From positions 151,891 to 215,890 of the forward strand of contig NZ_AAEW02000007.1 in NCBI RefSeq assembly GCF_000167355.1: DNA of 64,000 nt. Reading direction: 5' to 3'. Both the position numbers and the translations under genes were made by a program. The notes below the pieces were generated by a model that was given only the letters and a program-made list of their open reading frames with translations, did no database searches and was not told the origin of the DNA. The stretch is from Desulfuromonas acetoxidans DSM 684 (GTDB lineage: Bacteria > Desulfobacterota > Desulfuromonadia > Desulfuromonadales > Desulfuromonadaceae). Positions 24,324-33,517 of this stretch are shown piece after piece; positions within the stretch are counted from its first letter, which is position 1, and every line of letters begins with the position of its first letter.

Positions 24324-24971
24324 ATGAACACCAAACAGCGCATTATCGAAACCGCCGTGACTCTGTTCAACGATCAGGGAACCAAAGCGGTCACCACCAA
24401 CCATATCGCTGCGGCCATGGGCATCAGTCCCGGAAATCTCTATTACCATTTTCGCAACAAAGAAGAGATCATCCGGGCGATTTTCGAGCAAATGGACGTC
24501 GTGGGGATGGAACAATACCAGAAGATCATTGCCAAGGTTCCAGCTGGGTCGCTACAGGCGATGGAAGAAACCTTTGCAATGATCCAACGCTTCAACTGGC
24601 AATACCGTTTTTTCAAGCGGGAACTGACCGCCCTGCTGCTCAATGATTCGCAACTGAAAGAACGATACATCACGACACACCGTACGTTGCGCGCCATAGT
24701 ACGCCATTCCATTGAAAGTAGTGTCGCCCAAGGGATTCTCCAACCGATGTCAGATGAGGAACTCGACCTGTTTGTCGAAGAGGTGTGGTTAGTCACGTTG
24801 TTCTGGCTCAATTATCTGGAAGTTGGCGGGGAGCAAGTTACCGAGGCTGCTCTGACGCGGGGCAACAGTGTCGTTCGCCAGGCAGTTCGCTGTCGTTTGA
24901 CGGAAAAAGGGCTAGCCTTGCTGGAAAACTATCTGTCGTCATTACCGCAGGATGATTCAACCACCCCATAA
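24324..24971 (+). CDS. TetR-family transcriptional regulator
   Basis: 215 residues. The N-terminal TetR HTH (about 1-50) has KQRIIETAVTLFNDQG, TTNHIAAAMGISPGNLYYHF and NKEEIIRAIFE. The ligand-binding half is helical. The frame continues upstream to 24288, overlapping the radical SAM stop; family similarity begins at the ATG at 24324. It probably controls its own operon through the twin palindromes at 22883-22916. Its 3' end overlaps the convergent permease gene by 43 bp. Confidence 0.92.
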   Translation: MNTKQRIIETAVTLFNDQGTKAVTTNHIAAAMGISPGNLYYHFRNKEEIIRAIFEQMDVVGMEQYQKIIAKVPAGSLQAMEETFAMIQRFNWQYRFFKRELTALLLNDSQLKERYITTHRTLRAIVRHSIESSVAQGILQPMSDEELDLFVEEVWLVTLFWLNYLEVGGEQVTEAALTRGNSVVRQAVRCRLTEKGLALLENYLSSLPQDDSTTP

Positions 24972-25474
24972 CGGCGATTAAGAAACTGCATCACCACCCC
25001 CTGCAGCCAGGCGGCAATGAGGATGTAGACCTCAAGGGTCACGGTGAACAACAGGCCGAAATAATCAACCATTAACGGCAGCAAAGGCACCTTGACGGCT
25101 CGGGCATAAAAATACGTGACCAACACGCCTTCCGGCACCCCGCCACGACGCAGGTCCGACAACATCGGATACCACAGATACATGGGCCCATGGCTCATGA
25201 TCCCAGCAATCATAGCAATCCCCCAACCGCGTCGCGCTCCGTGCTTTTTGAACAAATGCACCATTTTCTTCGGCGGCAACCACCAGTTGATCAGAGCGTT
25301 AATGACCACCACCAGGGCAATAATCGGTAGAATTTGTGCAAGAATCTGCCCGGCACGCTGCAGCGATAGCCACGCCTGCTCATCATGCGTTACGACCAAG
25401 GAAACATAGGAGATTGCCACCAGCGATAAAAAACGCAGGCCTTTGAATTTAAAGGGGGGATTCTGTGCAGTCAT
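24929..25474 (-). CDS. Permease half (COG0701/UPF0718-like)
   Basis: 181 residues with four to five membrane segments, including ILAQILPIIALVVVINALINWW and IAMIAGIMSHGPMYLWYPML (a glycine- and proline-rich kink typical of the family). With the adjacent gene it appears to form the two repeats that single-chain ArsP/YraQ permeases carry in one polypeptide. Start ATG at 25474, overlapping the upstream gene's stop. The substrate is unknown. The 3' end overlaps the TetR gene convergently. Confidence 0.75.
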   Translation of the reverse strand: MTAQNPPFKFKGLRFLSLVAISYVSLVVTHDEQAWLSLQRAGQILAQILPIIALVVVINALINWWLPPKKMVHLFKKHGARRGWGIAMIAGIMSHGPMYLWYPMLSDLRRGGVPEGVLVTYFYARAVKVPLLPLMVDYFGLLFTVTLEVYILIAAWLQGVVMQFLNRRYGVVESSCGNDDR

Positions 25475-25884
25475 TGCCACCATCCCACAGTCCAACTGGT
25501 GAGCGTTGCTACAGCCAGAGTACCGACAAACGCCAGCAGATTCCGAATCAGGGTAAAACGACCACCAAAAGCTTCGACCTCCATGGGAATTTGAATGAAA
25601 CCGAGGGTCACCCAGGCCAGAATAAAGGCGGTCACCGCATACAGTGAGACCCCCTGGCCCAACATTTCGCCGCCGAGCAGATAACTGACAATTGGATTGC
25701 CGGCCGCGACGGCACCACAGCCAGTCCCGATCAGCGTATCAACAAAGGCATTCCCGGTAAAAAAGCCAACCAGACGTTGTGGTGGAATCAGCGTTTGCAG
25801 CATGGCCACCAGCCCCACCACACCGAAAATCATCGGCATCATTGCGGCAAACGAAAGAACACTTTTCTTTAAACTATGGCGCAT
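25471..25884 (-). CDS. Permease half (COG0701/UPF0718-like)
   Basis: 137 residues with four membrane segments. It has the family's signature GTGCGAVAAGNPIVSYLLGG around the central kink, preceded by VGFFTGNAFVDTL. It is cotranscribed with, and overlaps (4 bp), the gene at 24929-25474. The two probably act as a heteromer. Confidence 0.78.
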   Translation of the reverse strand: MRHSLKKSVLSFAAMMPMIFGVVGLVAMLQTLIPPQRLVGFFTGNAFVDTLIGTGCGAVAAGNPIVSYLLGGEMLGQGVSLYAVTAFILAWVTLGFIQIPMEVEAFGGRFTLIRNLLAFVGTLAVATLTSWTVGWWQ

Positions 25885-26097
25885 AACTTTCCTATTGAGA
25901 ACAACGGGTTGAACCTCATCGTTTGGAGGACCCGTGAAGACATGGGAGCGTATAAGCTACCACAACACCTTACGGGATCAGGCCCAAAAAGCAAAATGGT
26001 TGCGTGCATAGTCATTTTTTTAAAATGGTGCTACGATGCAAAACCTTGCAACCATGGCGTCAGCTGCACAACACTATTCGTTTGACATGGAGTGCGA

Positions 26098-27465
26098 ATG
26101 TCATACAACTCACTGAAATCACTCACACCAGCCCAGGCCCTAGTCCTTTATTATGGAGTCGCCATTCTCGCCGGAGCACTGCTGCTCTGTACCCCGTTGG
26201 CAGCGGTCGGGCCTCACCTTTCGTTCCTGGATGCGCTGTTTACAGCAACTTCGGCCCAATGTGTTACCGGTCTGAGTGTCGTCGATACCGGCACCCGGTT
26301 ATCGGGGTTTGGCCAGGGGGTCGTGCTGGCCCTAATTCAGGTGGGTGGTCTGGGTATTACCACCTTTTCCGTGTATCTCTTCATTTATCTACGCGTCGGC
26401 GTCAGTATCCGCGGTCGCTGGATCATCAATGAAACTCTGTTGCCAACACCGGTCAGCTCATGGCGCGATCTGATTCGCAGTATCTTCTTGACCACGTTGA
26501 TCATCGAGACCTTGGGGGCACTGTTGCTGTCCTTTGTGTTTGTGCCGGATCTCGGTTTGAAACAGGGGATCTACTCTGCCGTTTTTCACTCAATTTCAGC
26601 GTTCTGCAATGCTGGTTTTTCGCTGTTTCCCGACAGTCTGATCGGTTACCGCAACAATCCTTTGGTCAATGTAACGATCATGGCATTGATCATTCTTGGC
26701 GGTATCGGTTTTCTCGTCATCCGCGAGTTAGCCGACGCCTGCAAACCACGGCAAAACCCGTTGCAACCACGCCGTTTTTCGCTGCACACCAAGCTGGTCA
26801 TCTTAACCACAGTGTTTCTGATCATCTATGGTGCCGTCACCATCGGCTGGTTGGAGCGCCATGACGCCCTGGCACACATGTCCACTGGTGAAGCGGCCTG
26901 GACGGCGTTATTTCAATCGGTGTCGGCGCGGACCGCCGGCTTCAACACCATTGATCTGGATCTGCTTCGTGTGCCGACATTGTTCCTGATGATCTTCCTG
27001 ATGTTCATCGGTGCGTCACCGGGTTCAGCAGGCGGCGGTGTTAAAACCACCTGTCTGGCGTTGCTGTTTATTCTGTTTTACAACCGTTTAAAGGGCAACC
27101 CCAACACCAATGCATTTGGCCGCACCATACCGGAAGACGTTATTTCCAGGGCGCTATCACTGTTTCTGCTGGCCATGATTGTTATCGGCTTGGCGCTGTT
27201 CGGCTTGCTGATTGCCCAAAGCCCGGATTGGGCGCATGAAAATCCACGCGAATTTCTTGGCTTTATGTTTGAAACCGTCTCGGCCTTCGGTACGGTTGGT
27301 CTATCCATGGGCTCCACGGGCCAACTTAACATCGCCAGCAAATGCATTGTCATTGCCCTGATGTTTATCGGCCGGGTTGGTCTGTTGACCATGGCGTTTG
27401 CCATTGCCAGACGCACCCGGTCGACAGCACCACGTTATGCCGAAGAAAATATCATGATCGGCTAA
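26098..27465 (+). CDS. ktrB: Potassium uptake membrane protein (KtrB/TrkH family)
   Basis: 455 residues. Four M1-P-M2 repeats, each with a selectivity-filter segment: TSAQCVTGLS, HSISAFCNAGFS, QSVSARTAGFN and VSAFGTVGLS. The third-repeat M2 has the GASPGSAGGGVKTT gating-loop sequence. It imports K+ (often Na+-dependent). The length fits KtrB rather than the longer TrkH. GGAG lies close before the ATG at 26098. The NAD-binding partner gene follows after 11 bp. Confidence 0.94.
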   Translation: MSYNSLKSLTPAQALVLYYGVAILAGALLLCTPLAAVGPHLSFLDALFTATSAQCVTGLSVVDTGTRLSGFGQGVVLALIQVGGLGITTFSVYLFIYLRVGVSIRGRWIINETLLPTPVSSWRDLIRSIFLTTLIIETLGALLLSFVFVPDLGLKQGIYSAVFHSISAFCNAGFSLFPDSLIGYRNNPLVNVTIMALIILGGIGFLVIRELADACKPRQNPLQPRRFSLHTKLVILTTVFLIIYGAVTIGWLERHDALAHMSTGEAAWTALFQSVSARTAGFNTIDLDLLRVPTLFLMIFLMFIGASPGSAGGGVKTTCLALLFILFYNRLKGNPNTNAFGRTIPEDVISRALSLFLLAMIVIGLALFGLLIAQSPDWAHENPREFLGFMFETVSAFGTVGLSMGSTGQLNIASKCIVIALMFIGRVGLLTMAFAIARRTRSTAPRYAEENIMIG

Positions 27466-27476
27466 GGGAGAGAATT

Positions 27477-28139
27477 ATGCCGCAAAAGAAAAAGTTCTGT
27501 GTCATCGGTTTGGGTAATTTTGGTTTTCACGTCGCTTCCAGCCTCTATGCACAAGGCCACGAAGTAATGGCCATCGACTCGGATAAAGAAAAGGTTCAGA
27601 CCGTGAAAGACCTGTGTTCTTACGCCATTCTCGGTGACGCCGCCAGCAAGGATTTTCTTGATGGACAGGGGATGAGCGAGATGGACGCGGTGATTATTGC
27701 TACGGGTGAGCGCTCCCACCTGTCAACACTGATCACCTTGTATCTCAAAGAACTCAATGTGCCACGTATCCTGGTCAAGGCGATCAATGAGGACCATGGC
27801 CGCATTCTGGAAAAAGTCGGTGCCAGCGAGGTAATCTATCCGGAGAAACATATGGCGCAACGCATCGCTCACAGTTTATCAAGTCCCAATCTACTTGAGT
27901 TTATTCCTCTGGCAGAGGATTATTCCCTGTCGGAAACAGCTCCGCCACGTGAGTTTATCGGCAAGACACTGGTTGATCTCAACCTGCGCCAACGTTTTCA
28001 TGTGACGGTGATTGCCATCAAGGATGTGATTTCCGATCAGTTTATTGTCGCTCCTCAGCCAATGCACACCATCAAGGATAGTGATGTACTGGTATTGATT
28101 GGTAAGACGGAGGATGTGAAGAAGGCTCTGAATTCATAG
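27477..28139 (+). CDS. ktrA: Potassium uptake regulatory subunit (KtrA/TrkA, RCK domains)
   Basis: 220 residues. The RCK_N Rossmann domain starts FCVIGLGNFGFHVASSL (GxGxxG) with AIDSD for the ribose contact and GDAASKDFL. RCK_C covers about 135-220. The cytosolic ring binds NAD(H)/ATP and opens KtrB. GGGAGAG precedes the ATG. It ends the operon; non-coding repeats follow. Confidence 0.95.
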   Translation: MPQKKKFCVIGLGNFGFHVASSLYAQGHEVMAIDSDKEKVQTVKDLCSYAILGDAASKDFLDGQGMSEMDAVIIATGERSHLSTLITLYLKELNVPRILVKAINEDHGRILEKVGASEVIYPEKHMAQRIAHSLSSPNLLEFIPLAEDYSLSETAPPREFIGKTLVDLNLRQRFHVTVIAIKDVISDQFIVAPQPMHTIKDSDVLVLIGKTEDVKKALNS

Positions 28140-28148
28140 AATTGAGGC

Positions 28149-28718
28149 TGGGCTGCTCAATAACAGACTAATGGAGGGTGGGCACCGCCCCACCCGGTAG
28201 AGTGGTGCCACGGAAGAAATAAAGTAAGTCATAAGATTGTTATCACCGTTTTACGCCACAGGCGATAAGTTGCACGATTCGTCGACCTAAAGGGCGGCGA
28301 GCCGAATCCGTGAAGCATCACGGAAACAGACACAGTGTCGGTGGATTCAGGTTCAGGAGAAGTTCAAGCTGGTTTTTGCCTTTTGAGCGGCCAGTCAAAA
28401 GGGTGTCGGCTGCCGGGACGAAACCCGGCGACCTTGACTTTGATCTTGAGTGGTTCGTAATACGCAACGAATCGCTCTGGCGAACTTCATCCGTTCTCAT
28501 AGTTGGTACCCACATGACGCGGGCTTCCGCGCCCGCTCGTCGGGGCACTTTTGCGTCGACAAAAGTACCGCAAAATCGACTCCCGTCATTGCACCCTTAC
28601 GGGTTCCCTCTCTCCATTCTCTTACATCGCAATGTCGGCAAAACTCGCTGACGCTCAAACAGGTTGCCGACAACCATTGCGCTGACGTTCATTGCGTTCG
28701 GTGCTGCTGAACGGGAGG
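28149..28718. repeat. Large non-coding repeat, unit 1
   Basis: About 570 bp. Recognisable blocks in order: TGGGCTGCTCAATAAC, GGGTGGGCACCG, GTTATCACCGTTTTACGCCA, GGGCGGCGAGCCGAAT, GGTTCAGG..GTTCAAGCTGG, GCCGGGACGAAACCCGGCGA, TTTTGCGTCGACAAAAGTAC, TTACGGGTTCCCTCTC, ATGTCGGCAAAACTCGC and TGCTGAACGGG. Several blocks are small palindromes. The open frames inside are not conserved between units, so I call it non-coding. Confidence 0.8.
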
Positions 28719-29469
28719 GCTTGGCTGCTCAATAACAAACCCAGGCAAGGGTGGGCACCGTCCCACCCGTTTGAGCGGGGCCACGGAAGAAATAAAGTGC
28801 AGCTTCAATTGGTTATCAACGTTTTACGCCAAAGATGATGAGTTGCACGATTCGCCGACCTAAAGGGCGGCGAGCCGAATACGTGACGCATGACGGAAAC
28901 AGACTCAGTGTCGGTTGATCTAGGTTCAGGAGGTGTTCAAGCTGGTTTTTGCATACTTTTGAGCGGCCAATCAAAAGGATGTCGACTGCCGGGACGAAAC
29001 CCGGCGACCTTGACTCTGACCTTGACCTTCAGTGGTTCGAAATCCGAAAACTGATCGTTCTGGCGAACTTCATCCGTTCGCGATGGTGGTGCCCACATGA
29101 CACGGGCTTCCGCGCCCGCACGTCGGGGCACTTTTGCGTCGACAAAAGTACCGCAAAATCGACTCCCAAGGGGTTGTCATCAATCAGCCTTCACGGAGTT
29201 GTTGCGGATCTTTTTCACGTCAGCTGCGTTATCGGTCGTCGCCATAGAACGACTATAGCTCCTCCCTCTGCCTTGCTGACGCAAAAAATCTCACGCAACA
29301 CCTCTCGTTCATCTGATCAATAACAACCCCATTGCATCCTTACGGGTTCCCTCTCTGCGTTCACTAACACCACGATGTCGGCAAAACTCGCCCAGTCGGC
29401 ATCAGTCCTCAAACAGGTTGCCGACGATCATCGCGCTGACATTCACTGCGTTCGGCGCTGCTGAACGGG
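28719..29469. repeat. Large non-coding repeat, unit 2 (with ~140 bp insert)
   Basis: It repeats the block order of unit 1. After the GTCGACAAAAGTACCGCAAA block an unrelated stretch (about 29168-29325) is inserted before TTACGGGTTCCCTCTC. It ends TGCTGAACGGGGG. Confidence 0.8.
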
Positions 29470-29704
29470 GGAGCTTGGTTGATAAATGACAAACCCAGGC
29501 AAGGGTGGGCACCGTCCCACCCGTTTGATCGGGGCCACACCAGAGATAGAGCGCGACTGAAGATTGTTATCACCGTTTTACGCCACAGGAGATGAGTTGC
29601 ACGATTCGTCGACCTAAAGGGCGGCGAACCGAATCTGTGACGCATCACGGAAACAGACCCATTGTCGGTGGATTTAGGTTCAGGAGGTGTTCAAGCTGGT
29701 TTTT
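29470..29704. repeat. Large non-coding repeat, unit 3, cut off by the prophage
   Basis: The first ~235 bp of the unit, through GGTTCAGGAGGTGTTCAAGC and TGGTTTTT. In units 1 and 2 the next bases are GC; here the prophage end TGAAGCGCG begins. The remainder of unit 3 should lie beyond the far prophage end. Confidence 0.8.
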
Positions 29705-29753
29705 TGAAGCGCGTCGCGAAAAATAAGCGCGAAAAATTGCGATAAATCGCCGT
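29705..29753. other. Prophage end with tandem transposase-binding-like repeats
   Basis: It starts TG, as Mu-type ends do, and within 45 bp has CGCGAAAAATAAG followed by CGCGAAAAATTG, then GCGATAAATCGC. The exact border follows from comparison with repeat units 1 and 2. Confidence 0.75.
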
Positions 29754-29791
29754 CAGATTCCTTTTGACACAATCAAAGCATATTTGACAAA

Positions 29792-30599
29792 TCAAAATAA
29801 TCCTGCCTGCTGGCCGCGAATCTCCGTTCCAAATCCTCCCCATGATCCATAGATCAATTCAACGCAATCACTTGGTTGATCTGCTCCACCGACAGTGTAT
29901 TGATAATCGACTTCAACAACAGGAAGATCTGCGAATAATTCCCTGATCTCTGGATGGCCATTAATGCTGATGATCATCTTACCTTTGATCGTGCGAGCAA
30001 GATCCAGGAGCCGCTCATAATGCTTCCAATCGAATTCAACGCCATAGCCTTCGACTTGCCAATATGGTGGGTCACAATAAAAAAGCGTGTGTTGACGATC
30101 ATATTTGGCGACAACTTGGTCCCACGGCAAGTGCTCAATCGTTGTTTGTGACAAACGGAAATGCGCATCGGCGAGGTCATCCTCTATCGTCATATAGTTG
30201 AATCGTGGCCGCGATGTTGTTGAGGTGCCGAATGTTTGCCCATCAACCTTTCCTCCGAAAGCCAGCTTCTGCAAATACAAAAAAACGGGCCGCACGTTGG
30301 ACATCGGTTAAGGTGTCGATGGGTGTCCGTTTCAAGCGATCCCAATTCTCCCGGCTGGTCAACACCCACTTAAATTGTTTATACAGCTCCTCGACGTGTA
30401 GCTGGACGATCCGATAAAGATTAACCAGGTCGCCATTAATATCGTTGATTATTTCCACCTGGCTTGGCTGTTTCATAAAGAAGAGTGCCGCCGCGCCACA
30501 GAATGGCTCGACATAACACTGATGGTCGGGGAACAAGGGAAAAATTCGGTCAGCAAGTTTACGCTTACCACCGATCCAAGGAATGATTGGCTTTGTCAT
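29792..30599 (-). CDS. Dam-type adenine DNA methylase, split by a frameshift in a T7 tract
   Basis: The first frame (30599 to 30243) holds the N-terminal motif X region PWIGGKRKLADRIFPLF and motif I VEPFCGAAALFF; the second (to 29792) holds AFGGK, the catalytic motif IV as FYCDPPYW and the C-terminal part to RGQQAGLF. They join as one ~268-residue D12/Dam-class enzyme if one T is removed from the T7 tract (complement at 30279-30285), giving ...RFLYLQKLAFGGK. Either it is a phage pseudogene, or expression depends on slippage or phase variation. Its place at the extreme late end matches that of mom in Mu. Confidence 0.85.
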
Positions 30600-30753
30600 G
30601 TGAGTAGCCCCTTATCAAATCTGTTTTGATGTGATATTTTTTCCCTGCCGTGTACATGGCGGGGAAGCCTTGGCCTTGCTCACAGGTCTGGTCTGTGGGT
30701 TGGGCGGCCGGGCGGTAGCTCCAACTATCTCCCGGCCGCTTCCTCTTCTACCT
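30600..30753. other. Gap with hairpins between the tail operon and the methylase
   Basis: It contains CCCTGCC..GGCGGGG (30640-30663) and GCGGCCGGG..CCCGGCCGC (30700-30740, 9 bp stem). Neither is followed by a clear T-tract on the minus strand. A terminator of the tail operon and/or a separate methylase promoter is plausible. Confidence 0.45.
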
Positions 30754-31086
30754 TTACACTCCGGTAATCTCGATCTGATCCTCAACGACGTTGCCGTCTG
30801 ATGTTGCGGCGTAGAACTTCAGGGTGTAGCGGCGTCGTGAGACCACGTTGTAGACTCTGGCCATGATCTGCTGACCTTCGTAGCTGAAGCTGCCGGTCTC
30901 GATCATGGCTTCAGAAACGTCGCTGCCGGTATCGTCATAGATCTCGGCGCGGGTGGTGCCGCGATTATTGTTGGCGACGATGGTTTCTCCGTCCGGGATC
31001 TCGTCGGATTCCGTCCAGTCAATGGCCAGCATCATGGCTTCTCCCGGCTTCATATCAATTTCGTTGGGCGGGTCCTGGTTACGCAT
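30754..31086 (-). CDS. Phage structural protein of unknown function
   Basis: 110 residues, beta-rich and acidic, with DGETIVANNNRGTTRAEIYDD and RRRYTLKFYAATSDGN suggesting an immunoglobulin-like fold. It starts at MRNQDPPNEID, overlapping the stop of the preceding gene (TATGCGTAA). The last of the tail/fibre genes. Probably a virion decoration or fibre-associated protein by position. Confidence 0.6.
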   Translation of the reverse strand: MRNQDPPNEIDMKPGEAMMLAIDWTESDEIPDGETIVANNNRGTTRAEIYDDTGSDVSEAMIETGSFSYEGQQIMARVYNVVSRRRYTLKFYAATSDGNVVEDQIEITGV

Positions 31087-31546
31087 AATCCACCGCCAGC
31101 TCTCCAGCGTCATTGCTGGTATTCGTTGCACCAGCCGTGATAATTCTCTTCAGCCACAGACGACAGCTACTCCCTACCGGGATATCCGGCAGGGTCAATT
31201 TGCTTGCTGTATTGTAGTGGCCAAATGTCACTGTGGTGGGCGCGGTGGATTCGTCGGCGATGGATTTTGTAGAATCGATAGCGTTAGCCGGTGTGTCCTC
31301 GATACCGGCATCCAGGCTGGAATCGGCGCTGGACGTTTCGGTATTCATGTAGAACTCCGCCTCGACGGCTGCCTCATCGCCATTGTTGTAAATATCGACA
31401 GCGCGATACTCTATATCGCCCGCCGCCGCTTCCTCCTTTGTTACCTTGTCAAATAGATTGTAGAGCGCGGTGGCGGATAATTCTGTCGCCGTGGCTGCGC
31501 CGCCCAGACCGCTGGTTGTTTCACGAAAGATCAAAGTTGCAGGCAT
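31079..31546 (-). CDS. Phage structural protein of unknown function
   Basis: 155 residues, Ala/Thr/Ser-rich with low charge. There is no membrane segment. Features such as YNNGDEAAVEAEFYMNT and VGSSCRLWLKRIITAGA suggest a beta-sandwich. It overlaps the next gene by 8 bp and follows the 12-residue-repeat protein by 10 bp with AGGAGG before its ATG. A virion protein by context. Confidence 0.6.
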   Translation of the reverse strand: MPATLIFRETTSGLGGAATATELSATALYNLFDKVTKEEAAAGDIEYRAVDIYNNGDEAAVEAEFYMNTETSSADSSLDAGIEDTPANAIDSTKSIADESTAPTTVTFGHYNTASKLTLPDIPVGSSCRLWLKRIITAGATNTSNDAGELAVDYA

Positions 31547-31556
31547 GGATACCTCC

Positions 31557-33515
31557 TTAGTCTGCGAGGAAAATGAGAGTGCGATTGGTCGCGTTGAACG
31601 CCAGCCGCCGGTTATCTGCGGTAAAGAGTGTGGTGCGGTTGGTGGCCAAGAATGTCTTGATCGGGGCCGGTATATCTTCAGAGTCTATATCCCAGGCCGT
31701 GGCGAGTTCTTCCGCCGTGAGAATGCGCCAGGCCGTGTCTTTTTCCAGCTCAGCCTGGATACGCCAGGCCACGTCCTGACCAGTGACTGTCAAGACCCGC
31801 CATGCGGTATCCTGTTCAACGGAATTCTGTACACGCCAGGCGGTATCATTGGTGATTGTATGTTGGATGCGCCAGGCGGTTTCCTTGCTCGCCGCCTCGG
31901 CAATGCGCCAGGCTAGATCATTTTCAACACCGGCCTGAATGCGATAGGCGGTTTCTTTTGTGGCGGTGCCTTCGATGCGCCAGGCGGTGTTTAAGGTGAG
32001 AAAACCGCCGGTGAGGATCTGCCAGGCTGTTTCGACGTTGGTGGCATTAAGAATGCGCCAGGCCGTGGCCCGGTCGATGCCGCCCAGAACGCGCCAGCCG
32101 GTTTCTTTGTCGGCTACGGTCAGAATCCGCCATGCGGTATCTGCCGCCGCTGTAGCGCGAATGGTCCAGGCGCTGTCCTTGACAGATTCTGCGAAGATAC
32201 GCCAGGCTGTTTCCAGTGGGGAGGTGGCGTTGTGGATGCGCCAGCCGGTTGTTTTAACGGCAGCAGATTGGATGCGCCAGGCGAGTTGTTTCTCCGTTAT
32301 GGTTTCAATACGCCAGGAGGTATCCAAAGTAAGAGATAGCCCTCCGGCACTCTCGGTGTAGGTGGCGTAAATGGAGTAATAATACGCCGCCGAGCTATAC
32401 CCACCTGGGAAGGTTGAAGGCAATGCACTTGAATATGTGTACGCAGAATTCCTGAACCGCACGCCGCCGGAATCATAATAAATATTCATCGCGCCGCCAA
32501 GTAAAGCAGCCAACCAATAACTCGCCGCCGAAGATACAGATACGCCGACCTGAGCAGATCCACCTTCTCCAACCGCTGTGGCATTATTATTTGTGCCGGT
32601 GAGTTCGCCCGTATAGTCGATGAGCGTCCCAGGGTAAGATGAATCATTGTCATAAAGGCCAAGGACAAAATTATCACCACCCGTCAGGCTACTTATGAAT
32701 GTGATCGCGTCTAAGGTGCCGCTTACTGCCGGGGAGAATGGGCCAGTAGAAAACAGATAATTAGCCGTTGAAGCGACAGAACTGGCACCAGTCGTTTCGT
32801 AACCGAGGACAGGATCAAGCGTGACCGGCCACACTGCCGCATCAAGCCATTCTTGCGGCGGAAGATAGCAGCGTAATTCCCCATCAATAAAGTCCTGATC
32901 GCCCCAGTAGACATTCTCTTCAGCATCAATCCATTTTGGGCGCTTTATGTGGCAAAATTTACCCGTTTCATAGTTGACTAGTTCTTCACCGGCGGCGTTT
33001 AAATAGCGGCCAGACTGGTCCCAGTAGAGGGCATAGCTATTGATGATGTCTTCTGGCCGATCACAGCCCGCCGCGATTTCTTCGACGGTTAGTTCAAGTT
33101 GCTTATGCCAGGTCAAACCTGCAGGGAATTCAGCAGTAAAGACTTCATAGTCAGCTGGCAACGCCGCAGACGTCGCATATTCAATATCCCATTCGACCGA
33201 CCCTTCACTAATTTTGTGCTTGCGGCCCGTTGCACTGACGGGGATCTCAACTCCGGCTCCGCCTTTGGCGTTAACAAAATCTTTGGCAGTGTCCTGTTGT
33301 CTTACATGGTTCACGTCTGCATGGGATATTTTAAGCCAACACTCTCCTCCCCATTTCTGACTGTGGACTTCAGGCAAAACAACTGCAGACGGCAAAGCCT
33401 GTTCAGCACGACCTATCAGGATCTCGGCAGCATGCTGGGCCATGCGGTACTGCGCCGCTCCCGCGATTTTTGCGAGTGCCTGATCCGGTATTTTATCAAC
33501 ACGCTGTCTCGCCAT
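31557..33515 (-). CDS. Tail-fibre-like protein with 18 tandem 12-residue AWRI repeats
   Basis: 652 residues. The N-terminal ~230 residues are a globular virion-attachment-like part (MARQRVDKIPDQALAKIAGAA at the start; CYLPPQEWLDAAVWPVTLDP). About 230-385 is a Gly/Ser/Tyr-rich beta domain. From about residue 390 the chain is a regular array with consensus xAWRIxxxxxxxT: 18 units, nearly all exactly 12 residues, one of 13 and one of 14, ending in AWDIDSEDI and a ~35-residue tail. It probably folds as a repetitive beta structure in a fibre. It follows the J-like and small fibre genes. Receptor binding is inferred. Confidence 0.75.
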   Translation of the reverse strand: MARQRVDKIPDQALAKIAGAAQYRMAQHAAEILIGRAEQALPSAVVLPEVHSQKWGGECWLKISHADVNHVRQQDTAKDFVNAKGGAGVEIPVSATGRKHKISEGSVEWDIEYATSAALPADYEVFTAEFPAGLTWHKQLELTVEEIAAGCDRPEDIINSYALYWDQSGRYLNAAGEELVNYETGKFCHIKRPKWIDAEENVYWGDQDFIDGELRCYLPPQEWLDAAVWPVTLDPVLGYETTGASSVASTANYLFSTGPFSPAVSGTLDAITFISSLTGGDNFVLGLYDNDSSYPGTLIDYTGELTGTNNNATAVGEGGSAQVGVSVSSAASYWLAALLGGAMNIYYDSGGVRFRNSAYTYSSALPSTFPGGYSSAAYYYSIYATYTESAGGLSLTLDTSWRIETITEKQLAWRIQSAAVKTTGWRIHNATSPLETAWRIFAESVKDSAWTIRATAAADTAWRILTVADKETGWRVLGGIDRATAWRILNATNVETAWQILTGGFLTLNTAWRIEGTATKETAYRIQAGVENDLAWRIAEAASKETAWRIQHTITNDTAWRVQNSVEQDTAWRVLTVTGQDVAWRIQAELEKDTAWRILTAEELATAWDIDSEDIPAPIKTFLATNRTTLFTADNRRLAFNATNRTLIFLAD

Positions 33516-33517
33516 AA

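Noticed and set aside
25885..26097. c-di-AMP riboswitch before ktrB
   Set aside because: The 213 bp leader shows no ydaO-type conserved core that I can recognise; only weak inverted repeats are present.
28310..29323. Plus-strand frames in the large repeats (86-124 codons)
   Set aside because: The frames are not conserved between repeat units, contain palindromic low-information stretches and lack ribosome sites.
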